NCBI GenBank assembly: GCA_024235595.1 | Contig: JACKMC010000015.1 | Coordinates: 26,490-90,489, forward strand | Direction: 5' to 3' | Length of the DNA: 64,000 bases | Source of the DNA: Zoogloeaceae bacterium | GTDB lineage: Bacteria > Pseudomonadota > Gammaproteobacteria > Burkholderiales > Rhodocyclaceae | Shown here: in pieces, positions 7,959 to 16,360 of the stretch | How positions within the stretch are numbered: the stretch's first letter is position 1 | How the letters are laid out: each line of letters opens with the position of its first letter | Translations under genes and position numbers: made by a program | The notes under the pieces: model-generated | Told to the model about the DNA's origin: nothing | The model's input: the letters and a program-made list of their open reading frames with translations, nothing else | Databases searched by the model: none

Positions 7959-10043
7959 ATGCTGCGCAATGCCAATCGTGCAAGCGGCTTGTCCGCGAGC
8001 CCGCCCAAAGGCCTGAGTTCCGAAGAGCTGCGCCGCTACGATCTGCTGCTCGCCGGACTGGACCTGCTCGATCAGGCCGTCGCCGTCTTCGATGCCACGC
8101 CGAAGCTGGTCACCTGGAACAAGGCGATGCTGCGCCTGCTCGACTTTCCCGAGTCGCTGGTGCGGGTCGGCACGCCGTTCGAGGATTTCGTGCGCTTCAA
8201 CGCCGAACGCGGCGAGTACGGCAGCGGCGACATGGAGAAGCTGGTCGCCGACCGCATGGCCTCGGTACGCGCCTTCGAGCCCCATCACGCCGAACGCACC
8301 CGCCCGAACGGCAAGGTGTTGTCGATTCGCGGCGTGCCGATCCCCAACCTGGGTTTCGTTTCACTCTGGACCGATGTCACCGAGCAACGCCATTACGAGC
8401 GGGTCATCGAAGAGCAGAATGCGGCCCTCGAGGCGCGGGTGCAGGCACGCACGGCCGAGCTCGAGCAGTCCAATGCCAGCCTCGCGCGGGCCAACGCGGA
8501 GATCGATCAGATCGCGGCCGCGCTGCGCAAGAGCGAGGAGCGGCTGCGGCTGATCCTCGACTCCATCCCGGCCCTTGTCGCGCATGTGGATGCCGGCCAA
8601 CGCTACCGTTATGCCAACCGCGGCTATGCGGCCTGGTTCGGCCTGAAGAAGGAAGAGATCGTCGGGCGCAGCGTATCCGAGGTGTTCGGTCCCGAGGCCT
8701 ATGCCGTGGTGCGGCCCTATCTTCGCGAAGCGGCGCAAGGCGAACGGGTGAGCTACGAGTATTGCCGCCGCAATGCCCAGGGACGCACGGTGCATGCCCG
8801 CAGCGTGGTCGTGCCCGACGTGTCGGTGGAAGGAGGCTTCCAGGGCTATTTCGTGCTGTCGGTCGACATCACCGAACAGAAGGCGAGCGAGGCCGCACTG
8901 ATCCAGGCCCAGAAGATGGAGGCCGTGGGCCAACTTACGGGCGGGCTCGCCCATGACTTCAACAACCTGCTCACCATCATCATCGGCAACCTCGCCGCCC
9001 TCAAGGACAAGCAGGGCGCCACCCCGGACGAATACCTCGATCCGGCGCTGCACGCGGCCCGCCGGGGCGCGGAGCTGATCCGCCGCCTGCTGACTTTCTC
9101 GAGGCGCCAGACGCTCGAGCCGCGCGCGGTCGATGTCGGCGCGATCGTGCGAAACATGCTGCAGTTGCTTTCGCGCTCGATCACCGAGTCGATCACGGTC
9201 ACCACGGAGATACCCGAAACAGCGATCTACGCGATGGTCGACCCCCATCAGCTCGAAAATGCGCTCGTAAACCTGGCCATCAATGCGCGGGACGCGATGC
9301 CCGGTGGCGGCAAGCTGAACATCCGCATTTCCGAACGCACCATCGACCCCTCGATTGCGCCACTGGTGGAGGTGCCCGCAGGCAGGTATGTACAGTTCGA
9401 TGTCGCCGATACCGGCAGCGGCATCGATCCGGCCTCTCTGCCGCGCGTGTTCGAGCCGTTTTTCACCACCAAGCCCTTCGGCGCCGGAAGCGGCCTCGGG
9501 CTGTCGATGGTCTATGGTTTCCTTCGCCAATCGGGTGGCAACATCCGTATTCTCAGTACCCCCGGCGAGGGCACCAGTGTGCGCTTCGTGCTACCACGCT
9601 GCGAAGCCCCGATCGAGCCACGCCAGGCAGCCGGGGCGACGAGCGAACAGGCGCCCGGAGGCGGCAGGCTGGTACTGCTGGCCGAAGACGAACCCGAGGT
9701 GCGCCGGGTGATCCGCATGCAGCTCGCCGAGCTGGGCTTTGCGGTGCTCGAGGTTGCAAGCGGGATCGAGGCGCGCGAGATGCTCGAAGAGGTGGACGGC
9801 ATCGAGTTGTTGATGACCGACATGGTGATGCCCGGCGGCATTGGCGGGCGGGAGCTTGCCGAGGTCGCCAGGAAGTGCCGCCCCGGTCTTCCCGTGCTGC
9901 TGATGACCGGCTATGCGAGCGACGCCGTGACGGGTGACCGCAGCCAACTCGGCCTGCCCGTGCTAAGAAAGCCATTCGACGGACAAGCACTGCGCAATGC
10001 ATTGAGGCAACTGGATTCGCAGATGGAGACAGGCACAAAGTGA
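7959..10043 (+). CDS. Hybrid sensor histidine kinase with two PAS domains and a receiver
   Basis: Soluble hybrid kinase without membrane helices. Order: PAS-7 domain (about 25-140), a coiled coil, a second PAS domain (about 195-310), HisKA with phospho-accepting His in GLAHDFNNLL, HATPase (N box NLAINARDAM, G boxes DTGSGI and GAGSGLGLS), and a C-terminal receiver with acceptor Asp in LLMTDMVMP. ATG 7959 is chosen because AGGAGA lies 12 bp before it; an in-frame ATG at 7938 has only a weak site. It overlaps the next regulator gene by 4 bp, so the two are translationally coupled. The signal is not evident; a cytosolic cue is likely. Confidence 0.9.
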   Translation: MLRNANRASGLSASPPKGLSSEELRRYDLLLAGLDLLDQAVAVFDATPKLVTWNKAMLRLLDFPESLVRVGTPFEDFVRFNAERGEYGSGDMEKLVADRMASVRAFEPHHAERTRPNGKVLSIRGVPIPNLGFVSLWTDVTEQRHYERVIEEQNAALEARVQARTAELEQSNASLARANAEIDQIAAALRKSEERLRLILDSIPALVAHVDAGQRYRYANRGYAAWFGLKKEEIVGRSVSEVFGPEAYAVVRPYLREAAQGERVSYEYCRRNAQGRTVHARSVVVPDVSVEGGFQGYFVLSVDITEQKASEAALIQAQKMEAVGQLTGGLAHDFNNLLTIIIGNLAALKDKQGATPDEYLDPALHAARRGAELIRRLLTFSRRQTLEPRAVDVGAIVRNMLQLLSRSITESITVTTEIPETAIYAMVDPHQLENALVNLAINARDAMPGGGKLNIRISERTIDPSIAPLVEVPAGRYVQFDVADTGSGIDPASLPRVFEPFFTTKPFGAGSGLGLSMVYGFLRQSGGNIRILSTPGEGTSVRFVLPRCEAPIEPRQAAGATSEQAPGGGRLVLLAEDEPEVRRVIRMQLAELGFAVLEVASGIEAREMLEEVDGIELLMTDMVMPGGIGGRELAEVARKCRPGLPVLLMTGYASDAVTGDRSQLGLPVLRKPFDGQALRNALRQLDSQMETGTK

Positions 10044-10765
10044 CACCCCAGGAGCAAGGCACGACACTCATTCAAGTCCTCGAGGACGAAGCCGAGATCG
10101 GCCGCCTGATCTGCAGCACGCTTGCCGATTACGGCTTTCGCTGCGAACTCAGCGGCACCGGCCGGCAGTTTCTGGCCCGTAGCAGGTTGACGAATCCCGA
10201 CCTGTGCATCATCGACCTGGGACTGCCCGACATGGACGGCATGCAGGTGGTGCGCGAGCTGCAGGAGAAGCAGCCCTGCGCCGTGCTCATCCTCACCGGA
10301 CGCAACGACGTCACCGACCGGGTGCTCGGCCTCGAGCTCGGCGCCGACGATTATCTGGTCAAACCCTTCGAGCCACGTGAGCTGGTCGCCCGGGTGCGCT
10401 CCATCCTGCGGCGCTACCTCAAGGCGCCGGCAGACGCCTTGCGCAGCGACGGCCCAAGGATCGCCCGCTTTGCCGGCTGGCAGCTTGACGTCCAGCGCTT
10501 GCTGCTGAACGCGCCGGACGGCCGTGAAGTGCATTTGTCCACGGCCGAGGCGGCCCTGCTGCAGAGTCTTCTCAGAAGCCCCAACAAGATCCTGAATCGC
10601 GAACAGCTGCTGGGCGATCGCGACGTCGATCCCTTCGATCGCAGCATCGACGTCCGCATCTCACGGCTTCGTCGCAAGCTCGAGGAAGATCCGCAGAGCC
10701 CCCGCATCATCAAGACGATCTATGGCGCGGGCTATATGTTGACGACGTCAGTGTCCTGGGAGTGA
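10040..10765 (+). CDS. OmpR/PhoB-type response regulator
   Basis: A 241-residue protein with an N-terminal receiver (acidic pair LEDE, acceptor Asp in IIDLGLPDMDG, conserved Lys in LVKPFEP) and a C-terminal winged helix (SIDVRISRLRRKLEE, YGAGYML). GTG 10040 overlaps the stop of the hybrid kinase (GTGA), so the pair is cotranscribed. It is the probable output of that kinase, which also carries its own receiver, giving a possible multi-step phosphorelay or phosphate sink. Targets are not shown by the sequence. Confidence 0.92.
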   Translation: MTPQEQGTTLIQVLEDEAEIGRLICSTLADYGFRCELSGTGRQFLARSRLTNPDLCIIDLGLPDMDGMQVVRELQEKQPCAVLILTGRNDVTDRVLGLELGADDYLVKPFEPRELVARVRSILRRYLKAPADALRSDGPRIARFAGWQLDVQRLLLNAPDGREVHLSTAEAALLQSLLRSPNKILNREQLLGDRDVDPFDRSIDVRISRLRRKLEEDPQSPRIIKTIYGAGYMLTTSVSWE

Positions 10766-10769
10766 GGCT

Positions 10770-10805
10770 TTCGGAGTGCAAAGCAAGTCGCCTATAATTA
10801 TGAAT
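10770..10805 (+). promoter_or_regulatory. Promoter of the VOC gene with an overlapping candidate GntR-regulator site
   Basis: TTCGGA (10770-10775), a 17-bp spacer and a perfect TATAAT (10793-10798). The 12-mer ATAATTATGAAT (10794-10805) overlaps the -10 and recurs exactly at 21309-21320 in the gntR/mcm intergenic region. A protein bound here would block RNA polymerase. Confidence 0.65.
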
Positions 10806-10833
10806 TCTTAATCCAAGACATATGGAGCCCACC

Positions 10834-11310
10834 ATGGCAGATCGTCCCTTCAAGATCCTCGGTATCCAGCAGATTGCAATCGGCGGCCCCAGCAAGGCGC
10901 GGCTCAAGACCCTGTGGGTGGACATGCTTGGGCTCGACGTGACCGGCAATTTCGTTTCCGAACGGGAAAACGTCGATGAAGACATTTGCGCCATCGGGTC
11001 GGGCCCTTTCAAGGTCGAGGTCGACCTCATGCAGCCGCTCGATGCCGACAAGAAGCCCGCGGTCCATGCCACCCCGCTCAATCATGTTGGACTATGGGTC
11101 GACGACCTTCCCAAGGCGGTGGAATGGCTGTCGGCCAATGGCGTGCGCTTCGCGCCCGGTGGAATCCGCAAGGGCGCCGCGGGCTACGACATTACCTTCA
11201 TGCACCCGAAAGGCAACGACGAGTTCCCGATCGGCGGCGAGGGCGTGCTGATCGAGATGGTCCAGGCACCACAGGAGGTCATCGACGCCTTTGCCCGCAT
11301 GGGAAGCTGA
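10834..11310 (+). CDS. VOC (glyoxalase-fold) protein, probable methylmalonyl-CoA epimerase or related
   Basis: A 158-residue protein with two beta-alpha-beta-beta-beta modules of the vicinal oxygen chelate fold. ATG 10834 follows GGAG at 10825-10828 and is preferred over ATG 10822. Candidate metal ligands are His in LNHVGLWVDD and Glu in LIEMVQAP; the first module has IQQIAI where epimerases usually have a His, so one ligand may be Gln. A role as epimerase for (S)- to (R)-methylmalonyl-CoA is inferred from the fold and from a promoter element shared with the mcm operon. A lactoylglutathione-lyase-like function is the alternative. Confidence 0.65.
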   Translation: MADRPFKILGIQQIAIGGPSKARLKTLWVDMLGLDVTGNFVSERENVDEDICAIGSGPFKVEVDLMQPLDADKKPAVHATPLNHVGLWVDDLPKAVEWLSANGVRFAPGGIRKGAAGYDITFMHPKGNDEFPIGGEGVLIEMVQAPQEVIDAFARMGS

Positions 11311-11319
11311 AGGCATGAA

Positions 11320-11353
11320 AATGCCGAAGAGCCCTTGCGGCGCCTTCGGCATT
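11320..11353. terminator. Hairpin between the convergent VOC and metallopeptidase genes
   Basis: AATGCCGAAG (11320-11329) pairs with CTTCGGCATT (11344-11353). On the minus strand it is followed by TTTTCAT, and on the plus strand by TCTCGC, so it is a weak bidirectional terminator between two converging genes. Confidence 0.5.
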
Positions 11354-11379
11354 CTCGCATCCGACGCGGCGGCGCCTGC

Positions 11380-12249
11380 TCAGAGCTGGCGCGCCGCAAA
11401 GGTGTCGCAGCTCGCCACATTGCCACTCTGCATTCCCTGTTTGAACCACCGCACCCGCTGCGCCGAGGAGCCGTGCGTGAAACTGTCCGGCACCGCGTAG
11501 CCCTGCGCCTGCTTCTGCAACTGATCATCGCCAATTGCCGAGGCCGCATTCAGCGCTTCTTCGAGATCGCCCGATTCAAGCACCTGTCGCGCGCGATCGG
11601 CATGATTCGCCCACACCCCAGCCAGGCAGTCGGCCTGCAGTTCGAGCCGCACCGACAACTGGTTGGCCTCGACCTCGCCAACCCGTTGCCGGGTGGCCTG
11701 GACCTTGTCGGATATGCCCAGCAGGTTCTGTACATGATGGCCGATCTCGTGGGCGATGACGTAGGCCTGGGCAAAATCTCCGGGCGCTCGAAAGCGGCTG
11801 CGCAACTCATCGTAGAACGACAGGTCGATATAGACCTTCTGGTCTGCAGGGCAATAGAACGGTCCCATTGCAGCCTGCCCGACGCCGCAGGCGGTTCGCG
11901 TTGCGCCCGTAAACAGGACCAGCGTCGGTTCGACATAGCGCTGGCCGCCGGCGCGGAAGATCTCGCCCCAGGTCTGCTCGGTGTCGGCCAGCACCATGGA
12001 GATGAAGCGTGCCTGCTCGTTTTCGGCTGCGGGCCGCCCGGCCGGTGAGACCTGGGCCGGCGGCTCGGACATCGTCGAGGCCTGGTTGAGCACGATGCTC
12101 GGATCGACCCCGAAATACATCGCCACCAGCGCCAGCACAATGGTGCCGATACCGATCCCCTTGCCACCGACTCGTACGCCACGGCCACTGCCACTCGCAC
12201 CCCTGCGGTCCTCTACGTTCTGGCTTTCACGTCCGTTCTCGAAACGCAT
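11380..12249 (-). CDS. ypfJ: Neutral zinc metallopeptidase, YpfJ family
   Basis: A 289-residue membrane-anchored protease homologue. It has a Gly/Arg-rich N-terminus, one membrane helix (GIGIGTIVLALVAMYFG) and a catalytic domain with HEXXH (AHEIGHHVQ). The ATG at 12249 is supported by GAGGAG upstream; the in-frame extension to 12318 has no such site. The conserved C-terminal segment RVRWFKQGMQSG is typical of the family. Substrate unknown. It stands alone, convergent with the VOC gene. Confidence 0.85.
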   Translation of the reverse strand: MRFENGRESQNVEDRRGASGSGRGVRVGGKGIGIGTIVLALVAMYFGVDPSIVLNQASTMSEPPAQVSPAGRPAAENEQARFISMVLADTEQTWGEIFRAGGQRYVEPTLVLFTGATRTACGVGQAAMGPFYCPADQKVYIDLSFYDELRSRFRAPGDFAQAYVIAHEIGHHVQNLLGISDKVQATRQRVGEVEANQLSVRLELQADCLAGVWANHADRARQVLESGDLEEALNAASAIGDDQLQKQAQGYAVPDSFTHGSSAQRVRWFKQGMQSGNVASCDTFAARQL

Positions 12250-12356
12250 CCCGTTCTCCTCGAATCCTGCGCGCATTCTGGCACAGCCCGGCGCGAAGGC
12301 CAGAGCCTGCGCTGCCAAGCTTGGTCAATTGAAGCATGAATTGACCTTTCCCCCGG

Positions 12357-12390
12357 CCAAAAACGCGAAACGCCCGCGATGCGGGCGTTC
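12357..12390 (-). terminator. Intrinsic terminator of the lysine aminomutase gene
   Basis: On the minus strand AACGCCCGC, loop ATC, GCGGGCGTT (12370-12390) is followed by TCGCGTTTTT. It lies 30 bp beyond the stop codon at 12420. Confidence 0.75.
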
Positions 12391-12419
12391 CGGCGTTCAG
12401 CCAAGGCGCGTTCGAGCCT

Positions 12420-13826
12420 TCAGTCGGGCTCCGCCGCGGCGTCGAGTCTCTCCGCCCTGAGTTCCCGATACTCCTGCTCGTAGAAGAACTCGGTCTCGGC
12501 GAAGGCCGGCTCGAGGTGATCAAGCCAGGTCGCGTCGGCGTCGTAGCGGGCGAAGAAGGGTCTCTGCACCCAGTCGGGGTTGCGTCCCTGGATGAAACGC
12601 AGGGCCAGCACCTTCTCGCCGTTGACCTCGGTGACGCCCTGGATCTCCACCTTGCCAGGGCTTGCCGACATCGACGGTCCGCGCGCGGTGCGGGCAAGTC
12701 CCGAGACCTGCTTCATGGCATCACGATAGATTTCCCAGGCGCGGACCAGCGGCACTTCGAAATAATTGCGTGCACCGGTGTCGCGCTCGACGAACATGTA
12801 GTAGGGAACGATCCCGAGCCTGACCTGCATCTTCCACATCTTTGCCCATACCTCGGCATCATCGTTGATATGGCGAATCAGCGGCCCCTGGGCACGGATC
12901 ACCGCCCCGGTGCTGCGCACCCGCCGGATCGCAGCACGTGCGGCCGGGGTGTCGAGCTCCTTCCAGTGGTTGTAATGGGCCATGATCGCGACATGCTTGC
13001 CAGCCATTACCATGCGCTCGAGGAGATGCATCAGGTCGTCCGAATCTTCCGCACTGTGGAAGCGATACGGCCAGAAGCTGAGCGCCTTGGTGCCGATACG
13101 GATGGTCTGCACATGGTCGAAATCCGGGTGCAAAAGCGGCTCGAGATAGGCGGCAAGATGGCGACTCTTCATCACCATCGGATCGCCGCCCGTAACCAGC
13201 AGGTCGCTCACCTCGGTGTGGGTGCGCAAGTAGTCGTGCAGCGTCTCGGCCTCGGAGCTGGCGATCTTGAGATCCTTGTCGCCGATGAACTGCGCCCAGC
13301 GGAAACAGAAGGTGCAGTAACTGTGGCAGGTCTGCCCCTGGCTGGGAAAAAAGAGCACCGTTTCGCGGTACTTGTGCTGGATGCCGTCGAGTCGCCTGCC
13401 GGCCTCGTCGCGCGGCATGTTCATTTCCATCTGGTCCGCCGGGTGAGGATTGAGTTCGTTCCTCACTTCGCTTGCCGCCGCCTCGACTTGCGCCTTGTCG
13501 GCGCCCTGCGCCAATAGTGCGGCGATGCGATCGTAGTGCTGCGGCAGGAGCATGCCCCGCTGCGGAAAGGTGAGCTGGAAGATCGGGTCGGCCGGCACAT
13601 TGCTCCAGTCGATCAGTTCGTCGATCACATACTTGTTTACCCGGAACGGGAGCACGGTCGACACCACACGCATCTCGAACCGCATTGCCTCGGGAAGCCG
13701 CGCCAAGGGCTCGATCCTGTCGAGGTCGCGCTGGGTAAACACCTTGAAGGGCATCGGCCCCGAGTCGTTGCCCACTGCTTGCAGGCTCGTCCCCTTGCGA
13801 TCCAATCCCTGAGATTGAAAGCTCAT
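12420..13826 (-). CDS. kamA: KamA-family radical SAM enzyme, lysine 2,3-aminomutase-like
   Basis: A 468-residue PLP- and iron-sulfur-dependent radical SAM protein, predicted to move the alpha-amino group of L-lysine to the beta position. The cluster motif CxxxCxxC is Cys167, Cys171, Cys174 (CHSYCTFC), followed by the SAM motif VTGGDPMV. A C-terminal SASPGKVEIQG segment contains the candidate PLP lysine. It is longer than the EF-P modifying EpmB (about 340 residues) and lacks an EF-P or acetyltransferase neighbour, so beta-lysine metabolism is possible but not shown. ATG 13826 is set by AAGGAG; an upstream in-frame start at 13880 is unsupported. It is preceded by a long structured leader. Confidence 0.85.
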   Translation of the reverse strand: MSFQSQGLDRKGTSLQAVGNDSGPMPFKVFTQRDLDRIEPLARLPEAMRFEMRVVSTVLPFRVNKYVIDELIDWSNVPADPIFQLTFPQRGMLLPQHYDRIAALLAQGADKAQVEAAASEVRNELNPHPADQMEMNMPRDEAGRRLDGIQHKYRETVLFFPSQGQTCHSYCTFCFRWAQFIGDKDLKIASSEAETLHDYLRTHTEVSDLLVTGGDPMVMKSRHLAAYLEPLLHPDFDHVQTIRIGTKALSFWPYRFHSAEDSDDLMHLLERMVMAGKHVAIMAHYNHWKELDTPAARAAIRRVRSTGAVIRAQGPLIRHINDDAEVWAKMWKMQVRLGIVPYYMFVERDTGARNYFEVPLVRAWEIYRDAMKQVSGLARTARGPSMSASPGKVEIQGVTEVNGEKVLALRFIQGRNPDWVQRPFFARYDADATWLDHLEPAFAETEFFYEQEYRELRAERLDAAAEPD

Positions 13827-13930
13827 CGTGCTATCTCCTTTGCTGACTGCTGGCTCTGGGCCATGCGCACTCCGGTTCATTCACCCACGTCCTTGGACTG
13901 ATAGGGAATGGCTCGTGCGCTTGATTCGGA

Positions 13931-13981
13931 AGCAGCGACTGTTGTCGTCAGAGTTTGCGCAGAACGCGCATAGTCGCTGCT
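13931..13981 (-). promoter_or_regulatory. 10-bp inverted repeat in the kamA leader
   Basis: AGCAGCGACT (13931-13940) and AGTCGCTGCT (13972-13981) are perfect complements around 31 nt, which themselves contain TGCGC/GCGCA. The element lies about 105-155 nt upstream of the kamA start inside its predicted 5' leader. No T-run follows, so it is not a simple terminator. Confidence 0.5.
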
Positions 13982-14020
13982 GGTGCGGCCGCGTCCGGGG
14001 TGACGTAGCCCTGTGTGCCA

Positions 14021-14054
14021 CCGAAGTATATTTCGGCAAACATATTTGCGCAAA
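14021..14054 (-). promoter_or_regulatory. kamA promoter with two palindromes enclosing -10 and -35
   Basis: On the minus strand TTGCGC (14048-14053), a 17-bp spacer and TATACT (14025-14030). The -35 sits inside the palindrome TTTGCGCAAA (14045-14054), and the -10 inside the inverted repeat CCGAA-6-TTCGG (14021-14036). The predicted start near 14018 gives a leader of about 190 nt. Regulation by a dimeric protein is inferred. Confidence 0.5.
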
Positions 14055-14105
14055 TCAATTTTGCGGTATGACCGCCAAACAACCGCACGAGTTCATCGCC
14101 GAAAC

Positions 14106-14130
14106 AAAAAAAGGCCCGCTTGCGCGGGCC
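14106..14130 (-). terminator. Intrinsic terminator of the mcm-meaB-pccB-pccA operon
   Basis: On the minus strand GGCCCGC, loop GCAA, GCGGGCC (14113-14130) is followed by seven T residues. It lies 121 bp after the pccA stop and ends the four-gene methylmalonyl-CoA operon before the kamA promoter. Confidence 0.85.
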
Positions 14131-14250
14131 CACTCCCTCGACAGGCACCGACGCCATTGGCGACCGGCCTCCCTCCCATCGAACGAAAAACCGTTTCTCG
14201 AGCATCCCGTCACAGGCGCCCGTGGCGCCCTCAGGTTTGCTCGTACTAGA

Positions 14251-16236
14251 TCACTCGAACTCGATGATCATCTCGTCCACCGCGAGGCTGGCGCCTGCTG
14301 CGGCGAGGATGTTCTTGACCTTCCCGTCCTGCTCGGCCTTGAGCACGTTCTCCATCTTCATCGCTTCGATCACCGCCAGCTTTTCGCCAGCCTTGACCTC
14401 CTGTCCGATATGGACCGCGATTTCGCGCAACAGCCCCGGCATCGGGGACAGCAGGAAGCGCGACATGTCGGGCGGGAGCTTCTTGGGCATCAGCGCCAGC
14501 AGACGCGCAGCGCGCGGCGTCATCACCATGGGCTCCACCTGCAGACCGAAATGCGAAACGCGGTAGCGCAAGCCCCTGCGTTCGATCTGCAGGCAGATCG
14601 GCTCACCATTGATGGTCGCGTTGAAGATCAGATCGCGGAAGGTCCAGTCGGAACGGATCTCGTAGCGCTTGTCGCCGCAGGTGAAAGCCTTGCCGCCCTC
14701 GATATCCTGCACCTCGAGTTCGTAGTTCTTGTCGCCCATCAGCGCCACCCACTTGCTCGCCACGCGTCGGCCATGGCCCTGCAACTGGTGTGAGGTCTGC
14801 ACTGCGCGCTCGATGTAGCGCAGGCGCGCAAAGGTGGCAACGGCAGCCAGCAGGGTCGGATCATCGTGTGGAACCATCGAGGCATCGAACCCCTGCGGAT
14901 ACTCCTCGGCGATGAAGCCGGTGTTGAACTTGCCCGAACAGAAACGCGGGTGCTGAAGCAAAGCTGCCTGGAAGGGGATGTTCGAGCCGATGCCGCGGAT
15001 CACGAAGGCGTTGAGCGCATCGCGCATCAGGCGAATCGCGTCGTCACGGTCCTTGCCGTGCACGATCAGCTTGGCGATCATCGAATCGTAGAACATCGAG
15101 ATCTCGCCGCCCTCGAACACCCCGGTATCGACCCGTACGCCATTGCCTTCAGCCGGCGGCTGGAACTTGACCAGGCGCCCGGTCGAAGGCAGAAAGCCGC
15201 GGAACGGGTCCTCGGCGTTGATGCGGCACTCCATGGACCAGCCGTCGAGCTTCACATCCGCCTGTGTCATCGGCAGTTTTTCCCCGGCCGCGACGCGGAT
15301 CATCAGTTCGACCAGATCGACACCGGTGATCAGCTCCGTGACGGGGTGCTCGACCTGCAGCCGGGTATTCATCTCCAGGAAGTAGAAACTCTTGTCGGCG
15401 CCGACCACGAACTCGACGGTACCGGCCGACTCGTACTTTACCGCCCGGGCAAGCGCGACCGCCTGCTCACCCATCGCCTTGCGCATTTCCGCATCGACGA
15501 ATGGCGACGGCGCCTCTTCGATGACCTTCTGGTGGCGGCGCTGGATCGAGCAGTCGCGCTCGTTCAGGTAGACATAGTTGCCGAACGAATCGCCCAGCAC
15601 CTGAATCTCGATGTGGCGCGGCTCGAGCACGTACTTCTCGATGAACACGCGATCATCGCCGAACGCGTTCTTCGCCTCATTGACGCAGGAGGAGAAGCCT
15701 TCGAAGGCCTCCTTGTCGTTGAAGGCGACGCGCAGGCCCTTGCCGCCGCCGCCGGCCGAAGCCTTGATCATTACCGGGTAACCGATCCCCTTGGCGATCT
15801 CGACCGCCTGCTCGGGACCGGAGATGGCCTCGTTGTAGCCCGGGATGGTGTTGACCTTGGCCTCGAGCGCCAGCTTCTTGGATTCGATCTTGTCGCCCAT
15901 CTTGCCGACCGAGTAATGCTTCGGTCCGATGAACTTGATGCCCTCCTCTTCCAGCCGACGCGAGAACTCGGCGTTCTCCGACAGGAAGCCGTAGCCGGGA
16001 TGCACTGCCTCGGCGCCGGTCTGCTTGCAGGCGGCGATGATCTTGTCCATCACCAGGTAGGACTCCTTGGAGGCGGCCGGGCCGATGCACACGGCTTCAT
16101 CGGCGAGTTCCACATGGAGCGCGTCCTTGTCCGCCTCCGAATGGACCGCCACCGTGGCGATACCCATCTTGCGGGCCGTCTTGATAACGCGGCAGGCGAT
16201 TTCCCCGCGGTTTGCAATCAGAATTTTCTTGAACAT
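14251..16236 (-). CDS. pccA: Propionyl-CoA carboxylase biotin-containing alpha subunit
   Basis: A 661-residue acyl-CoA carboxylase alpha chain: biotin carboxylase domain (N-terminal ILIANRGEIACRV, ATP-grasp loop KASAGGGGKGLRV, EMNTRLQVEHPVTE), a BT linker, and a C-terminal biotinyl domain with EAMKMEN (Lys627 biotinylated). With PccB it makes methylmalonyl-CoA from propionyl-CoA, bicarbonate and ATP. Start ATG 16236 begins the conserved MFKKILIANRGE; an upstream extension to 16299 is unsupported. It lies last in the operon, 124 bp after pccB. Acetyl-CoA or other acyl-CoA use cannot be excluded, but operon context favours propionyl-CoA. Confidence 0.93.
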   Translation of the reverse strand: MFKKILIANRGEIACRVIKTARKMGIATVAVHSEADKDALHVELADEAVCIGPAASKESYLVMDKIIAACKQTGAEAVHPGYGFLSENAEFSRRLEEEGIKFIGPKHYSVGKMGDKIESKKLALEAKVNTIPGYNEAISGPEQAVEIAKGIGYPVMIKASAGGGGKGLRVAFNDKEAFEGFSSCVNEAKNAFGDDRVFIEKYVLEPRHIEIQVLGDSFGNYVYLNERDCSIQRRHQKVIEEAPSPFVDAEMRKAMGEQAVALARAVKYESAGTVEFVVGADKSFYFLEMNTRLQVEHPVTELITGVDLVELMIRVAAGEKLPMTQADVKLDGWSMECRINAEDPFRGFLPSTGRLVKFQPPAEGNGVRVDTGVFEGGEISMFYDSMIAKLIVHGKDRDDAIRLMRDALNAFVIRGIGSNIPFQAALLQHPRFCSGKFNTGFIAEEYPQGFDASMVPHDDPTLLAAVATFARLRYIERAVQTSHQLQGHGRRVASKWVALMGDKNYELEVQDIEGGKAFTCGDKRYEIRSDWTFRDLIFNATINGEPICLQIERRGLRYRVSHFGLQVEPMVMTPRAARLLALMPKKLPPDMSRFLLSPMPGLLREIAVHIGQEVKAGEKLAVIEAMKMENVLKAEQDGKVKNILAAAGASLAVDEMIIEFE

Positions 16237-16360
16237 TTTGCGTTCCCGGTGAGCTGTGAGGCGCTGGGAGGAGGCAAGACCTGCCCGGCGCTCACTCAAT
16301 CAGTTTCTCGTTTGTCCCCAGGCATCGGCGTCCGACACCCGGCCCGACACGACCCCCCGC

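Noticed and set aside
13948..14205. 85-residue minus-strand frame upstream of kamA
   Set aside because: It covers the pccA terminator and the kamA promoter, has no ribosome site and no similarity.
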